Numbered from the stretch's first letter, positions 13,137 through 22,654 are shown. The stretch: DNA of 64,000 bases from Aplysia californica (GCF_000002075.1 NW_004797811.1:136419-200418), one strand, 5' to 3'. Translations and numbers: made by a program. The notes: generated by a model from the letters alone, not told the origin.

Positions 13137-15666
13137 TTATAATTAGAAATAACAGATGAGGTTAAGTTACAGAGAAACACTTAGATGTGATAATAGTCGA
13201 TTGACGAGCACCTCATTTCACAGTGTCGTGACACAAATTGTGTCTGTGAGGTTGTAAAATACGGTTGCTTTTAAGGACAAGCGGGCTAACCCAGGTTTCG
13301 AGGGTTTCCAGAAATCTTGATCTAGACCAAAAGTGGGCATTGCCCTACCTATAGGAGAAGTTTGGTTTCATTGTTGTGAATATTTGTTTGGTATAGAGAA
13401 AACTCTCCTTGTCTTTTAAAGAGACTGAAAAAGGGGCAAAAACTTTTACCATCTATTTTCTCAAAACAGGATTTTTCGGGATCGCCCCCTTGTGCTTAAA
13501 AGCGACCAATACATTGTTCTTAACGTTACATTCTGTCGTCCCCTCAGATTATGGCTTCCTACGGGCATGCGCCTGGGGCCCGAGGGTCAGTTTGGCGAGT
13601 TTGTGGACGGACTGGGGCCCTCTCAACTGGTGGGTCGCCAGGTGCTGGGCGCGCCGTGCCTCGGAGAGATACAGCTGGGCTTGTACGACCGCAAGGGACA
13701 CCTGGAGGTGGAGGTGATACGAGCCAGGGGTCTTATGTCAAAACCCGGGGCCAGAGTTTTGCCAGGTAAATAATATTATGTTGTGGATGATGGAACAGCA
13801 GTTATTACAAGTAAAAATAACAGTCAAACGTGTCTCAAAGGGTTGACCATTGCTGAGTAGAAAAATGTTCGTCTAAGACTTTCTCACACATAATGACAAA
13901 CAGAAACAAGCAGACTTATAAGGCTGTTTGTCGTGCTAAAAAAAAGTGGATGATGAAATTGGCTGAATACAAACCCATTAAAGAACACATTTCTGTGTGG
14001 ATTTTACTGATAAATGTTGATTAAAGCCAGAAGAAATGTTAACTTTCAGTTTCCACGGACTCTCAAGCTAAAGAAATAACTCAACTTTGGTGGCCATTTT
14101 CTAGCTAATTTACCTCTGAAACCAGATGACCCTCACCTCCTTCAACCACACATATCTCGACTTTTATTCAACATAAATGGATATTATTTTCACCCAAAAC
14201 AAGGAAAATGGAGATGATACCATCAACTCTGTATGACCCGAAGATTGACGACATCTTGAATCCACTGCGTCGTGACTCCACATTTCTGTTCCTTTTTATG
14301 AAATTCTCTTTCCGAAGGGCTAGAACCCAAATGGCCGCTGGATCGGAAAAGTAAAGTAAAGTAAGTATGAAATTCTTATGGCATTTTACGTACTTTGTTT
14401 TGCAGCTCCGTACGTGAAGGTGTACCTCATAGAAGGAAAACACTGTGTGGAGAAGCAGAAGACGACCACAGCACGACGCACACTGGACCCTCTGTACCAG
14501 CAGCAGCTATTCTTCACAGAGCCTTACCACAACAGAATCCTTCAAGTGAGTACAAGGCAGGAAGTTGCCAGCGCCGTAATACTCTTACTAAACTAAACTA
14601 AACTAAATTCGTTAAGTGAGTCTTATGCAGTTGCGAGCGCCGTAAAACTCTTATTAAACTAAACTAACTTTATTAAGTGAGTCTTATGCAGTTGCGAGCA
14701 CCGTAAAACTCTTACAAAACTAAACTAAATTTGTCAAGTGAGTCTTATGCAGTTGTGAGCGCTGTAAAACTCTTATTAAACTAAACTAACTTTATTAAGT
14801 GAATCTTATGCAGTTGAGAGTGCCGTAAAACTCTTACTTAACTAAACTAAACTAACTTCATTAAGTGAGTCTTATGCAGTTGGTCCCCAGGTATGGAACA
14901 AACTCCCATGTAAAATAAGATCTGCCCCAACAGTTTACTTTTTCAAAAAACAGCTTTTTTATTCACAAATGCATACCTGTCATAATGATGTATACTGTTA
15001 TATGTATATATTATGCATGTGTATGCCAGACTGCGAGACTGAAGAAATAATGTGTGAGAATGAGAGAAAGAGTGAGAGAGAGAGAAAGAGAGAGAGAACG
15101 GAAATGTTTTTCTATCTGTAGAGAACGAATGTTTTAATGAATGTGTCTAGTTGCTCACATTTCAATTTTATTGTGACCGTTCGTGCGCACATTAAAGATC
15201 CTTTGGTGTTTTAAAATCGATAAGAAGAGGAGGCTTCTGCCGCCACCCGAGCAAATTTCAAAATTTCCTAACAACTGAAAATGTTTAATGTCCCGCGCAC
15301 TCAAATAACCTTATGCAGTAGTGAGCGCCATAAAACACTTACCAAAAAAAAAAACCCACCCACCCATACAACCGGACTGACTTCACATTTTCTTGTTCAA
15401 TGTTACATCTACTAATATTTTGTTTCTCCCTTTCGCCTGTTCAGGTTACAGTCTGGGGAGACTACGGACGCATGGACAAAAAGGTGTTCATGGGAGTCGC
15501 GCAGATTCTGTTGGACGATCTTGATCTAAGCAACATTGTGATTGGTTGGTACAAACTGTTCCCAACATCCTCCCTGTTTGGCCACCACTCGTCCAGCACC
15601 GGGCTGTCTCAGTCAGGCCTGGGCTCCTCCACCTCTCTGGAAACCCTCATGTCCTCGAGGACGTAG
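5374..15666 (+). CDS. RIMS: RIM (regulating synaptic membrane exocytosis) protein, 3' part, nine exons
   Basis: RIM is the active-zone scaffold that links Rab3, Munc13 and calcium channels at presynaptic release sites. The nine exons are 5374-5578, 6231-6376, 7842-8102, 9090-9219, 10003-10247, 12070-12208, 13548-13765, 14406-14545 and 15445-15666. Their phases join without a break into about 567 codons plus stop. The first six encode a polar linker with motifs known from vertebrate RIM1/2: EERARIMKMK, MSDDVASDVS, SVRSTQSERPR, RRPSIGHKM, SASQLAGGGKK and QASKDSTDGS. The last three encode the C2B domain (FVDGLGPSQLVGRQ, LEVEVIRARGL, APYVKVYLIEG, LDPLYQQQL, VTVWGDYGRMD, FMGVAQILLDDLDLS, IGWYKLFP). 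RIM C2B is known as a calcium-independent C2 domain. The Rab-binding zinc finger, PDZ and C2A parts must lie upstream of this window. Vertebrates have several RIM paralogues and I cannot assign a number. Alternative splicing of the linker exons is likely from family knowledge but cannot be seen here. Confidence 0.95.
5640..5900. repeat. 32-bp minisatellite with acceptor-like units
   Basis: About five near-identical units of TTTATTTCAGATACTTCTTC plus TTTATATTCCTG, with degenerate units on both sides. Each unit gives a pyrimidine-rich tract followed by TTTCAG, the form of a splice acceptor. Confidence 0.92.
6231..6376 (+). CDS. RIMS: RIM exon b: proline/serine linker
   Basis: Acceptor TTCCAG and donor GTATAT. 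The split codon AG|G joins it to exon a. The peptide includes SQRSFPPASSRS, TPSPKKRQLPAIPLD and ASRDR; KKRQLPAIP is the kind of proline motif found in RIM linkers. The open frame runs on past the donor only as a poly-serine reading of a TCA microsatellite, which is not exon. Confidence 0.85.
6377..6835 (-). mobile_element. LINE 3' end with GAT/TCA tail, antisense in RIM intron
   Basis: On the minus strand 6825-6535 reads as a LINE ORF2 C-terminus: RGRPRETWRRCVERDVRE, then AQNRDKWKELASGLYPARGK. This W..HV….GRGRPR.TW….AQDR..W type of tail is common in animal non-LTR elements (RTE/CR1-like; clade not certain). The GAT repeat right after the coding end (6535 down to about 6384 on -) is the element's simple-repeat tail. 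The tail ends only about 7 bp from the RIM exon b donor. Confidence 0.8.
6992..7266. mobile_element. MITE-A, left part only
   Basis: Begins TGTGAGGCACGGAGGTGAAATC and carries the family's interior (GGCGCTCATCAAAATAATGA, CCATTTTCTCGTTAATTTTACC). The right half is replaced by the AT-rich tandem repeat that follows. Confidence 0.85.
7267..7833. repeat. AT-rich tandem repeat (~42-bp higher unit)
   Basis: Built from TCTATTATCATTTATC and TATCATTATAATCCATTATC blocks, about 570 bp long. It runs up to about 8 bp before the acceptor region of RIM exon c. Confidence 0.93.
7842..8102 (+). CDS. RIMS: RIM exon c: EERAR/MKMK basic linker
   Basis: Acceptor CCCTCAG and donor GTCAGA. It begins VTQDLEERARIMKMKMK, matching the vertebrate RIM motif EERARQMKMK. 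A highly charged Arg/Asp/His/Glu stretch follows (RRRDRHDGSDRMHDRS, RERAMERNYERGRDH). The last codon AAA plus one base joins the next exon to make GAG. The poly-Ile/Val reading beyond the donor is AAT/GTA microsatellite. Confidence 0.92.
8110..8570. repeat. AAT/GTA microsatellite ending in a retroposon-like tail
   Basis: Long AATAAT and GTAGTA runs start right after RIM exon c. The far end (about 8490-8570) has GATAGTGCCGTAAAACTCCT followed by TCAATCAATCAATCAT, a variant of the shared SINE tail. Confidence 0.85.
8840..9045. repeat. TTA microsatellite upstream of RIM exon d
   Basis: TTATTATTA triplets with TTT/CAT interruptions, ending about 45 bp before the exon d acceptor. Confidence 0.93.
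9090..9219 (+). CDS. RIMS: RIM exon d: SDVSDMS / SVQSERPR module
   Basis: Acceptor CTGTAG and donor GTGAGA. The sequence EFSPDMSDDVASDVSETSD and then SVRSTQSERPRRK aligns with the conserved vertebrate RIM segment SDVSDVS…SVQSERPR. The exon lies between a long TTA microsatellite upstream and an R2 retroposon downstream. Confidence 0.92.
9550..9970 (+). mobile_element. R2 retroposon, + orientation
   Basis: Starts CACCAGGGCAGTGCTACTGAC, passes through ATTCCCAAAGGGGGGA, AGTAGAATTGTAAATGGACTG and the CTAGAGAGGTGAGCAGAGTA block. It ends in the shared tail (TTGGCGCTCATGTGACCTTA, TGCGAGCACCATAAAACCTT). No coding frame; a non-autonomous element. Confidence 0.85.
10003..10247 (+). CDS. RIMS: RIM exon e: RRPSIGHKM / SASQL module with short polyQ
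   Basis: Acceptor TGGCAG and donor GTGCGG. It encodes EFASKMESRT, a run of six glutamines from a CAG repeat (about 10050-10069), the NDGSVSDSAV segment and RKRRPSIGHKMAALVGLNRR…SASQL. These correspond to vertebrate FTSKM, NDGSQSDTAVG, KKRRSSIGAKMVAIVGL and SASQL. RRPS fits a basophilic-kinase site consensus. Confidence 0.93.
10335..10935. repeat. Tandem repeat of ~120-bp units
   Basis: About five units carry GCAATGCTTCATTC, TTTTCAGTTGC or ATCTCAGTTGCC, GGGGTGCTTGCT and GGCTTGATGGTTTC in the same order. It begins shortly after RIM exon e. Confidence 0.85.
10936..11814. other. RIM intron, nothing recognised
   Basis: AT-rich unique-looking sequence without a clear repeat end, exon or RNA gene. 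Confidence 0.5.
11815..11970 (+). mobile_element. R1 retroposon, + orientation
   Basis: GTTGGTGCTCTAGTACGGTTTG, then CTATCAAACAGCTATCGTAC, a T-run, CTCTTGTCAAACATCC and GGCACTTATATGACC. The very end of the tail is diverged (CCGTGAAAGCTTACCAAA). Confidence 0.8.
12070..12208 (+). CDS. RIMS: RIM exon f: GGGKKRSSFQRS / ASKDSTDGS module
   Basis: Acceptor CTCCAG and donor GTAAGT. GGGKKRSSFQRSEEIG and MSKQASKDSTDGSIGS align with vertebrate GGGKKLRSTVQRSTETG and RQASRESTDGS. An ATC microsatellite starts just after the donor. Confidence 0.93.
12214..12268. repeat. ATC microsatellite after RIM exon f
   Basis: About 17 ATC triplets begin six bases after the donor GT. Confidence 0.95.
12336..12745 (+). 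mobile_element. R2 retroposon, + orientation, full length
   Basis: Runs from CCCCCCGGGCGGTGCCACTGA to the shared tail TTGGCGCTCATATGACCTTA, TGTGAGCGCC and ACCTCTACTAAA. It is collinear with the copies at 9550, 46094, 55000 and 57622. Confidence 0.88.
12957..13140. repeat. TTA microsatellite
   Basis: ATT/TTA triplets with short T-runs. Confidence 0.95.
13262..13508. mobile_element. MITE-B copy 1
   Basis: GGTTGCTTTTAAGGACAAGCG at the left mirrors CCTTGTGCTTAAAAGCGACC at the right. The body is collinear with the reverse complement of 45706-45964. The element ends about 40 bp before the acceptor of the first C2B exon. Confidence 0.85.
13548..13765 (+). CDS. RIMS: RIM exon g: start of C2B domain
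   Basis: Acceptor CCTCAG and donor GTAAAT. The peptide LWLPTGMRLGPEGQFGEF…LGPSQLVGRQ matches vertebrate LIFPGVRL…FLDGLGPAQLVGRQ. The first C2 strands follow (LGLYDRKGHLEVEVIRARGL). A MITE-B copy ends about 40 bp before the acceptor. Confidence 0.96.
13960..14285. mobile_element. MITE-A, decayed copy
   Basis: Contains the family interior GTTTCCACGGACTCTCAAGC, CCATTTTCTAGCTAATTTACC, CTCCTTCAACCACACATATC and ATTGACGACATCTTGAATCC. The left end is unclear; it ends about 120 bp before RIM exon h. Confidence 0.75.
14406..14545 (+). CDS. RIMS: RIM exon h: central C2B strands
   Basis: Acceptor TTGCAG and donor GTGAGT. It encodes PYVKVYLIEGKHCVEKQKTT and ARRTLDPLYQQQLFF, typical C2 strands. The exon ends in phase 0 after ILQ. 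Its donor is followed by a tandem array of donor-like units (see the array entry). Confidence 0.96.
14546..14880. repeat. ~61-bp tandem array of splice-donor-plus-SINE-tail units
   Basis: The RIM exon h donor (AAGTGAGT) is followed by a SINE tail (GCGCCGTAATACTCTTACTA, then AACTA repeats). Downstream come five more units, each with AAGTGAGTCTTATGCAG (one has AAGTGAAT), TTGCGAGCGCCGTAAAACTC and TTAAACTAAACTAA. The unit spacing is about 60-65 bp. Confidence 0.9.
14878..15060 (+). mobile_element. LINE C-terminal fragment (WNKLP…FKK type)
   Basis: Reads GPQVWNKLPCKIRSAPTVYF FKKQLF, split here at 20 residues. This matches the GP..WN.LP..IR.AP....FK..L...LF ending of CR1/L2/Jockey-like reverse-transcriptase proteins. 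It abuts the donor-like array. Confidence 0.75.
15170..15352 (+). mobile_element. SINE E, 3' part
   Basis: Carries the E body (ATTAAAGATCCTTTGGTG, GGAGGCTTCTGCCGCCACCC, TTTCCTAACAACTGAAAATG) and the shared tail (CTTATGCAGTAGTGAGCGCC, AAAACACTTACCAAAA). The tRNA head is missing, as in typical 5' truncation. Confidence 0.85.
15445..15666 (+). CDS. RIMS: RIM terminal exon: end of C2B, stop TAG
   Basis: Acceptor GTTCAG. The exon reads VTVWGDYGRMDKKVFMGVAQ, then LDDLDLSNIVIGWYKLFP, and a Ser/Gly-rich tail ending TSLETLMSSRT before TAG at 15664-15666. Vertebrate RIMs also end in a serine-rich tail after this point. Confidence 0.96.
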   Translation, partial: VTVWGDYGRMDKKVFMGVAQILLDDLDLSNIVIGWYKLFPTSSLFGHHSSSTGLSQSGLGSSTSLETLMSSRT

Positions 15667-16053
15667 CATTTGTGGACTTTAGAGACACCAATTTTCTTTC
15701 AATTTTCTCATGTGTATATATAAATATATGTGTGTGTATGTGTGTATGTGTGTTTGTTTGTGAGTGTGTATGTGTGTGTATATATTCTGGTGGTGTAATG
15801 CCCTGACTGTGAAACTGATTGCCTCGAACATTTCTCACACGCAAAAGAAACCTTTGTGGTTTGATTTAGAAGAGTGGACCCAACAATTAGACAACAGTAT
15901 TTTTTACACTGCCGTATTTTTTTTCTCGCAGAATGACTCTTGGTTTTTGTGGGTTTTTTTATTGAGGACTTGCTGATTAACCCCAGTCAAGGTTATAGAA
16001 CAAAAGGCAAATTGACACATTTCTTTCAATTAAACTCTTAGAGCATACACCAT

Positions 16054-16056
16054 GTT

Positions 16057-16095
<39 letters not shown>
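16054..16095. repeat. TA microsatellite
   Basis: About 20 TA dinucleotides. Confidence 0.95.
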
Positions 16096-16098
<3 letters not shown>

Positions 16099-17586
16099 GA
16101 CAACTTGAACTTGTTGTGGGGTTGTAGATTTCAGCCTGATCATATTGTGTGATGGGTTTCTGCAAGATACAATAGTAATGTGTCAGACTATGTCTGAAAT
16201 TTACTGCGATCTTTTCAGAGTAAAAAAGTCACAACAAGGGTGTTACATTCGTCGTTTCATCTAGACTTTTGGTTCCCCTGTCTGTCACTATGATGCTAAT
16301 GAGGTACCTACAGTATTGAGTGAATGGAAATACTGATGTGTCTTTTCTCCCCGCCAGTTATTTGATTATACCACTTCTTTTTTTTTTTTCTTTTTTTGTG
16401 AGTGAAGGAGAAGGAAGGAAGGAAGGAAACTTGAAAGATAATTTGTTCATTGATACGCTGCCTGTGCCTGTGCCCTCCCCCCCTTCTCCTCCTTCTCCTC
16501 CTCCTCCTCCCCCCCCCCCACCTCTCTTGTGAGGGAAGGAGTAGGAATACAGAAATACAGTGAGGTTTACTTTTGAGAATACTGTTCCGGGAAGCAAATT
16601 TTGAATTCTGTTCATCTGTCAAGTTAGTAGGCTATATAATATAATCAGAACTTTGGGTCTTTCTTAATTTTGCCTGGATATGAGATTTTAGATGTGTGCA
16701 ATGATGATAAGTCTTTACTTAGCACTTCACCTTCTATAGGAGTGTTTTTATGAAGGAAGTTTTCAATTGTCCTACTCCTACCGAAAAAGAAAATATGAAG
16801 GACATCTTAACGATTTCCTATCCGTCGCAGAAAAAAGATATGCGGAAATAAGACAATAAGTCTTCTCAAATGGGAAAATAAGCCAACTCAAAAAATATCC
16901 TCATACATGGAAGGTATTAGTCTAAGAGGGGTGGGGTTGGGGGAGGAGTGGCTAAGTAGGAGAATCATTAGATTATGGTATTGTCAGTATCCCCAGCCTT
17001 TATTCTATTGTATTTTAAAATAGACGGTGTCTGGTAACCTATTAGGATAAAATTGTGAGCTGTCTTCATCTCCCTGTTCCAAATCTAGAGGAAGGTTGAA
17101 CTCACATTTTTGTGTGGCATTCTTCAACCGAGGTACCAAGCTAGAAAATAAATCAATGTAAAACATTATGATAGAGCTTGTCAGTGTTGTCACAGACTTT
17201 GAAAACTTGATGTTTTTTGCAAAATTCCTACTGAAGAAATGATATTTCATTGTGTACAGATCTCATTTCTTTGAAGCAAGTTTTTAAAATATTTTTTAAT
17301 GGTCTTCTTAATTTCTTACTAGGGATTTGCATATTAATTGAAACAATATGTTATGATGTTACCTTTATAAGGTTATAGTCGTGTAAATGCATTGTATACT
17401 TTTTAGTACAGTTTGGTTAATTTCACACGATATATTAATTTTCCAGCTGAACTTCAAAACATCAAGTAATGTCTTTTTCCATAGGCCACGGCAATTTTGA
17501 AGGTTTGTCTGAACATGTAAAGTTATTATTGAGATCGCTCTTATAGTCATAATGATGGGAGTTAAAAATTTTTCCACCACTAAATA

Positions 17587-18113
17587 TGTGTCACGACTAG
17601 GTGGAATCAGGCGCTCGTCAATTTATGGGCATGTGGAGTTATTGGTATCATCTGAAAGCGGATTCATTTGCTTTGCGTCCAACGAAATAAATATCTATTT
17701 ATCTTGAATAGAACTCAAGAAATCTGCATTTGAAGGAATTGAGGCCGCATGGTTTCTGTGGTGAAATTAGAGAGGAAATGGCCACCAAAGTATAGTGACC
17801 TTCATAGCTCAAGAGTCCTTGAGAACTGCACAATTATAATATTTTTGTGCCTTTAATCAACTTTGTTTCCATAAAATCAACACGTAAGAATGTTTTTGAA
17901 TGGACATACAAGAGTCTTTGAAAACTGAAAAATGACATATTTTGCACCTTTAATCAATGTTTTTCTGTAAAATTCACATGGAAATGTGTTTTTTATGGGC
18001 ATAAAAGAGGTTAACTCAAAAAATAAAAATTCGATAAAATAGTAACAGAAAAATGCCTGTTTCTCGTATTTCGTTATTTAGACGAGGGCCTGATTTCACC
18101 ACGCTGCCTCACA
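17587..18113. mobile_element. MITE-A, complete, TA target site
   Basis: Left end TGTGTCACGACTAGGTGGAATC and right end GATTTCACCACGCTGCCTCACA are imperfect inverted repeats around the GGCGCTCGTCAA and GACGAGGGCC core. TA lies directly outside both ends. The element is 527 bp, with no coding frame. Confidence 0.88.
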
Positions 18114-18995
18114 TAAGTAGGTCAGTGTGACTTATTTGTTTCCATACGACAATTGAAAAGAATAAATGGGTACGGTACATACGAAGTGAAAAGTAGGTTC
18201 ATGGGCAAATTTAAATACACAAGTGAGATTTTTTTGCTCCGCAACTGATTTCCTGCGTAGGCCTACACGCCCCTCCCTCCCCCTCTAATCCTCCTTCACT
18301 GTTATTAATATCTTTTCCCTCTCCTCATTTCACATCATCAAAGATAGATAGCATAGCTGTGGAAGTGACAGAATGGATGTGTTTAGAGCACCCCTGCATT
18401 TTTCTTCTTTTCTCATAGAGCAAAACTTAATTTTTCTGCGAGCATGTACTCTTCTAAAATTTAATGAGTTGAAATTAACTTTCAAAGATTGAATAATTGA
18501 AAATGATAACAACCTAATAAAGTTGAAAACTTCAAAGAGTAAAAGACATCGAAAATCCAATTAAGTATTTCATAAATTGTTGACAGGGACAAAAGAGATC
18601 TTTCACAATTATTTTAGTTCTGTCGCTGTTTTGCAGCTGTTAGATTTGTGGACAGAAGGGTGGGTATCATTTATGGAGACATAAAGGAGAAGAAAATGAA
18701 TATTTCTATCTTTCTAGAAATGATGTTGTTGTCATTTTTGGCTTAAAAGGAAAAGATTTGAGCTGTGACCTCATAACTCTGGTGGCAGAGTTTCAAGCTG
18801 TGAAATACTCTATTATATTTATTGTTTCCTGCCCCCCACCTCTTGACTTCTTGTGATATACTCATTAAGCGTGATCCAGGGCCGGGCTCGCCTGTTCTTA
18901 GCTTGATCAAAACAAAAGAGCTTGGCTGTGAGAAGCAGAAACATGGACAGAAGCTGGTCTTTGCTTGTGCCACCGTAGCACTACCCTAGAATGAA

Positions 18996-19221
18996 AAAGT
19001 TCTATCTGTCTGCTCTGCACCTAGTTTGGACAAATTTGCCGTTGAAAAAAAATTGAGTTTCTCAACATTTTTAAGCTTTTTCGGATGCAGTTCTCTTGGA
19101 ATATCTTGAAAACAGCTCTGAATAATCTTACGATTTTGGTAGAGCGGATAGAACATTCATTTAGTTTCTGACCTCATGGTCTAAGTAACTCAGAGAGACC
19201 AAAAGTGTCAGATAGAACTTT
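18996..19221. mobile_element. MITE-F copy 1
   Basis: AAAGTTCTATCTGTCTG at the left mirrors GTGTCAGATAGAACTTTG at the right. The interior (AGCTTTTTCGGATGCAGTTC, CTTACGATTTTGGTAGAGCG, CTGACCTCATGGTCTAAGTA) is shared, inverted, with 34861-35342. Confidence 0.82.
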
Positions 19222-19753
19222 GTAATTCTAAAGTAGTGACATATCATGGGGTTTGGAGAATTTGAACGCTGTTGTTGTTGTTGTTGTTGAGGTGTACACG
19301 GAATTGTCTCCGGTATACGTCACTAGTTGTGTACCTGTATTCTGTGTCGAGTCCGCTTTCTTTTGTCTACTTCTTCTGCATTTCCTCACTAGATCTCAGA
19401 GGTAGCCAATTTTAGGTTCTTCCAGCTTACAGCGCTGTTCATATATGTAGGCATATAATGCTGGAGGGGGTGCTCTGAAAAAGCTGTGGGACCGTTGCCT
19501 TTCAGACTGCCTTATGCCATTTTTTTTAAGTCCTCAAATTCGTGGAAACAAATTTATTGTTCAGTTTTTGGTAGGAATTTGTCGTCTGCTTGAATTTTTT
19601 GCAGACAATCCCATTCTTCTTCAATTTTCAACTGACTGCAAGGTGTTTATATCGTGTGCAGCACACATATGAGAGCTGTGAGTTTTTCGTCCTTTCTAAG
19701 AAGACTGGGTGATAGATCCTACCTACCTGAGGATGGGGAGATAGGGCCGGGCG

Positions 19754-19779
19754 GGGGGGGGGGGGGGGGGGGGGGGAGA
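19754..19779. repeat. Long G homopolymer
   Basis: A run of about 25 G; a similar run lies at 22216-22232. Lengths are assembly-sensitive. Confidence 0.9.
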
Positions 19780-19924
19780 AACATGTAACTTTTGAGTGCT
19801 ACCCTAGGGCTCCCTTTTTGTGAGTCCAGCGTCAACCCTGGAGGTAGTTCGTACGTTGACATCGCTGTGTCCCTTGACTGGCCTCCCTCTTGTCCAGTAA
19901 GTTTTGGTTTTTTTGTTACTGCCT

Positions 19925-20205
19925 GATGCTTCTGTTGGTCAGTTTTACAAGACTTTATTTTTGGGACACCTGCTAAATAGACATAAGGGTATTGAACATC
20001 TAGCTCTCACTGGCAAAATTGAAGGCAAACGAGGCAGGGGTAGGCCCAGAGCAACCTACTTGGGGAACCTAAACAAATGGGTAACAGGGAAAGATCATGG
20101 AAACGTAGCCTTTTTAAGAGCATCCGAGCAAAAGGAATGAATGGAGAACCTTGATCGGCGATGTCTGTCACAGATCTGGCACTGGATGATGACGATGATG
20201 ATGAT
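19925..20205 (+). mobile_element. LINE 3' end with GAT tail
   Basis: Reads FLGHLLNRHKGIEHLALTGK, IEGKRGRGRPRATYLGNL and onward, the GHLLR..GIE.L.LTGKIEGKRGRGR ending of a non-LTR ORF2. It is followed within about 45 bp by GATGATGATGATGATGACG, the usual simple-repeat tail. Confidence 0.82.
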
Positions 20206-20617
20206 GACGTTGCCCGCCAGCTGTTCAGATACACTAAGCTGAAAACTTTTTTAAATTGAAATTTTTTAATTGAGGATATTGGCCGCATGTTTTTGGGATG
20301 TGTTACGTCAAACAGTTCAAACTCTGGATGTGGGGAAAAAGAAAAAAAGCAGGAAAAAAAACATAATGTTTGTTCAATTTTAAACGAATGCACCCTTTTT
20401 TTTCTTTCAATTGAAAAATGTTGCTTTTTAGCCTTAGAACAGTGTTAAACAGCTTGCTTACAATATAATCCTGCTGGGTGGGGATGATCAGTTCTGTGAG
20501 CACATAGAGAAATGAGAATCCTTTATGAGTTGAGGTATGGCTAGAAGAAAACGCTTCAGCAGTAGCATGGGTATATTAGTGTTGAGCCTCCTATACTCTA
20601 CTGTTTAATCTTTTAAG

Positions 20618-20812
20618 TTTTTAGTTTTAGTAAGAGTTTTACGGCTCCTGCAACACAAGAAGGGCATAAAAGTGCCAACGATTAGGGGTGTTACAAGAGA
20701 GTAACGTACAGAAAAAGAAAGAAAATTTGGAGATTGGGATAATAATAGATGTTTGATAGGAAAGAAGGAGCAAACCGCATCAGAGCACCCACCAACCACC
20801 TACGTTTCATCT
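20618..20812 (-). mobile_element. R1 retroposon
   Basis: Near complete R1 read tail first on +: AGTTTTAGTAAGAGTTTTACGG, ATTAGGGGTGTTACAAGAGAG, GAAAGAAGGAGCAAACCGCA and CAGAGCACCCACCAACC. Confidence 0.88.
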
Positions 20813-21388
20813 TTAACCATTTTTGCCTCCCTCTCTCTTTCATCCAGGGAAAAAAAAAAATTTGGGATTTTTATTTTATTTTCAGCTCGGGAAGTGTTTT
20901 TCGTTGAGCTAAATAACTTTGCTTGTGTGGAAGCTGGATATATGTAACAATGGCTATTAGACAGTTCATTTTATGTATCAGTAAATTAAACGTAGTGGGG
21001 TAAACTGGTGCAGAATTCGCTGAAGGAAACTGATGAGGAGATGAAATCCTAGCGGTTGTGTTCAAAGACACGTGTGGTATTTCCAGCTTGCAAGTAGACT
21101 GTCTCATGCCTCGATGTCCCCTCACTGACTATTTCTATGGGTCGTTTCTGCTGTTGTGAGTTTTCTGGTTTTGTTTCTCCATTATTCCTGTGGGGAGTTT
21201 TTTTGTATTCTAAAAGTGCTGGCACTTAATCTTTGTGTTTGCTACGTTGAGCTTACGATGCATGCTGTAAGTAGTCTGACATTTTTGCTTTGAACGTTTA
21301 TTGTCACTGGACGGTAGTTTGTTTCTCCCCTAAGCCTCCCCAGTATAACTTCCTGTACTCTGTCATAATCTTTATTGTGATAATAATT

Positions 21389-21828
21389 TGTATCACGGCG
21401 CGATGGAATCAGGCGCTCGTCAATTTTTGGGCATTTAGAGTTATTGGTATCATCTGAAAGCTGCCTTATTTGTGTTGCTTTCAATGAAAGAAATACTCAT
21501 CTATCTATTCAATAGAACTCAAGATATTTGCGATTGAAGGAGATGAGGTAGCCATTTTTCAGTGTTGAAATAAGCGAGAAAATGATCACCAAAGTTTGGT
21601 AACTCCAATAGCTAAAGAGTCTTTGAAAACTGAAAAAAGACACATTTTTTGCCTTTAATCAATGTTTTTCAGTAAAATTCACATGGAAATGTATTTTTAT
21701 AGGGACATATACAAGAGGTTAAGCCAAAAAATAAAAACTTGATAAAAATTTCAAAACTGGTGGGAAAATGCCTGTTTCTCCGATTTCGTTATTTTGACGA
21801 GCGCCTGATTCCACCACGTCATGACACA
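21389..21828. mobile_element. MITE-A, complete but diverged ends
   Basis: TGTATCACGGCGCGATGGAATC to GATTCCACCACGTCATGACACA, with GGCGCTCGTCAA and TTGACGAGCGCC just inside. It has the same interior order as 17587-18113. Confidence 0.86.
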
Positions 21829-22654
21829 TTTGTTCGCTGTGTCATCATAAAAGTGCACGCACGCTTGGAGAGATGTTTGCAAGTTTTTCATTCACGCATG
21901 ACAATACCGGTTTCTTTTAGAAATTTATTCTAACTGCTTTGGAGAGCTAAATATTTGCATAAACTTTGTACATAAACATGAATGATACTGATCTTATGCA
22001 CATACTCTGTAGTTTGCATCTGTGTCATGCATAATAATACTGTTTGTGTGTGAAGAGTGGGCACCTGATTTTCTGGGTTTCATTTTTTACTTCCATGTAG
22101 ATTGCCAAGTTTTTCATGATCGCATTCGTAATGACAAAAACTCAGAGCTGTAGTGGAGAAAATTAGATTTTCTATTTTGTTTAAGTGTGTATGTGTCTGT
22201 GCAGTGAAAAGCGGAGGGGGGGGGGGGGGGGGTTCTTTTTTGTTATTTCTTCACCTCAAACATAAGTTCATTCCTTCAGGTTATGTCTCTTTGTGATCCT
22301 GTCCTTTCTAATAAAATTTACTTAACTCAAACAATAAATGTAACATAAGTATTATATTATTGGGTATTTGACCAGTAGGTGAAGAAGTAGCATCTTTGAC
22401 AGATTCAATTCATAGTCAACGGCTTTAAACGTAAGCACAGGGCTATGGACTACTTCTCAGGATTTTTATGTAGTGGACGGAGTGGGGACGATAGTCTGGT
22501 TGTTTCCTCGCTTGTTTGTCAACTGGTAGTCTTACAGATTACGATTATAGGAGATAGAGCAGTCAGGAAGGGCATCATTCGTTAGGTTCTCGCCTATCTC
22601 AGATTGATACATAAATACACGGAAGGGTTCAATAGAAAGACGGGAGTTGCCACA

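Noticed and set aside
16320-16622. Proline/glycine/arginine-rich frames near 16.4 kb
   Set aside because: They read a CTCCTC/C-run low-complexity tract in the RIM 3' flank.
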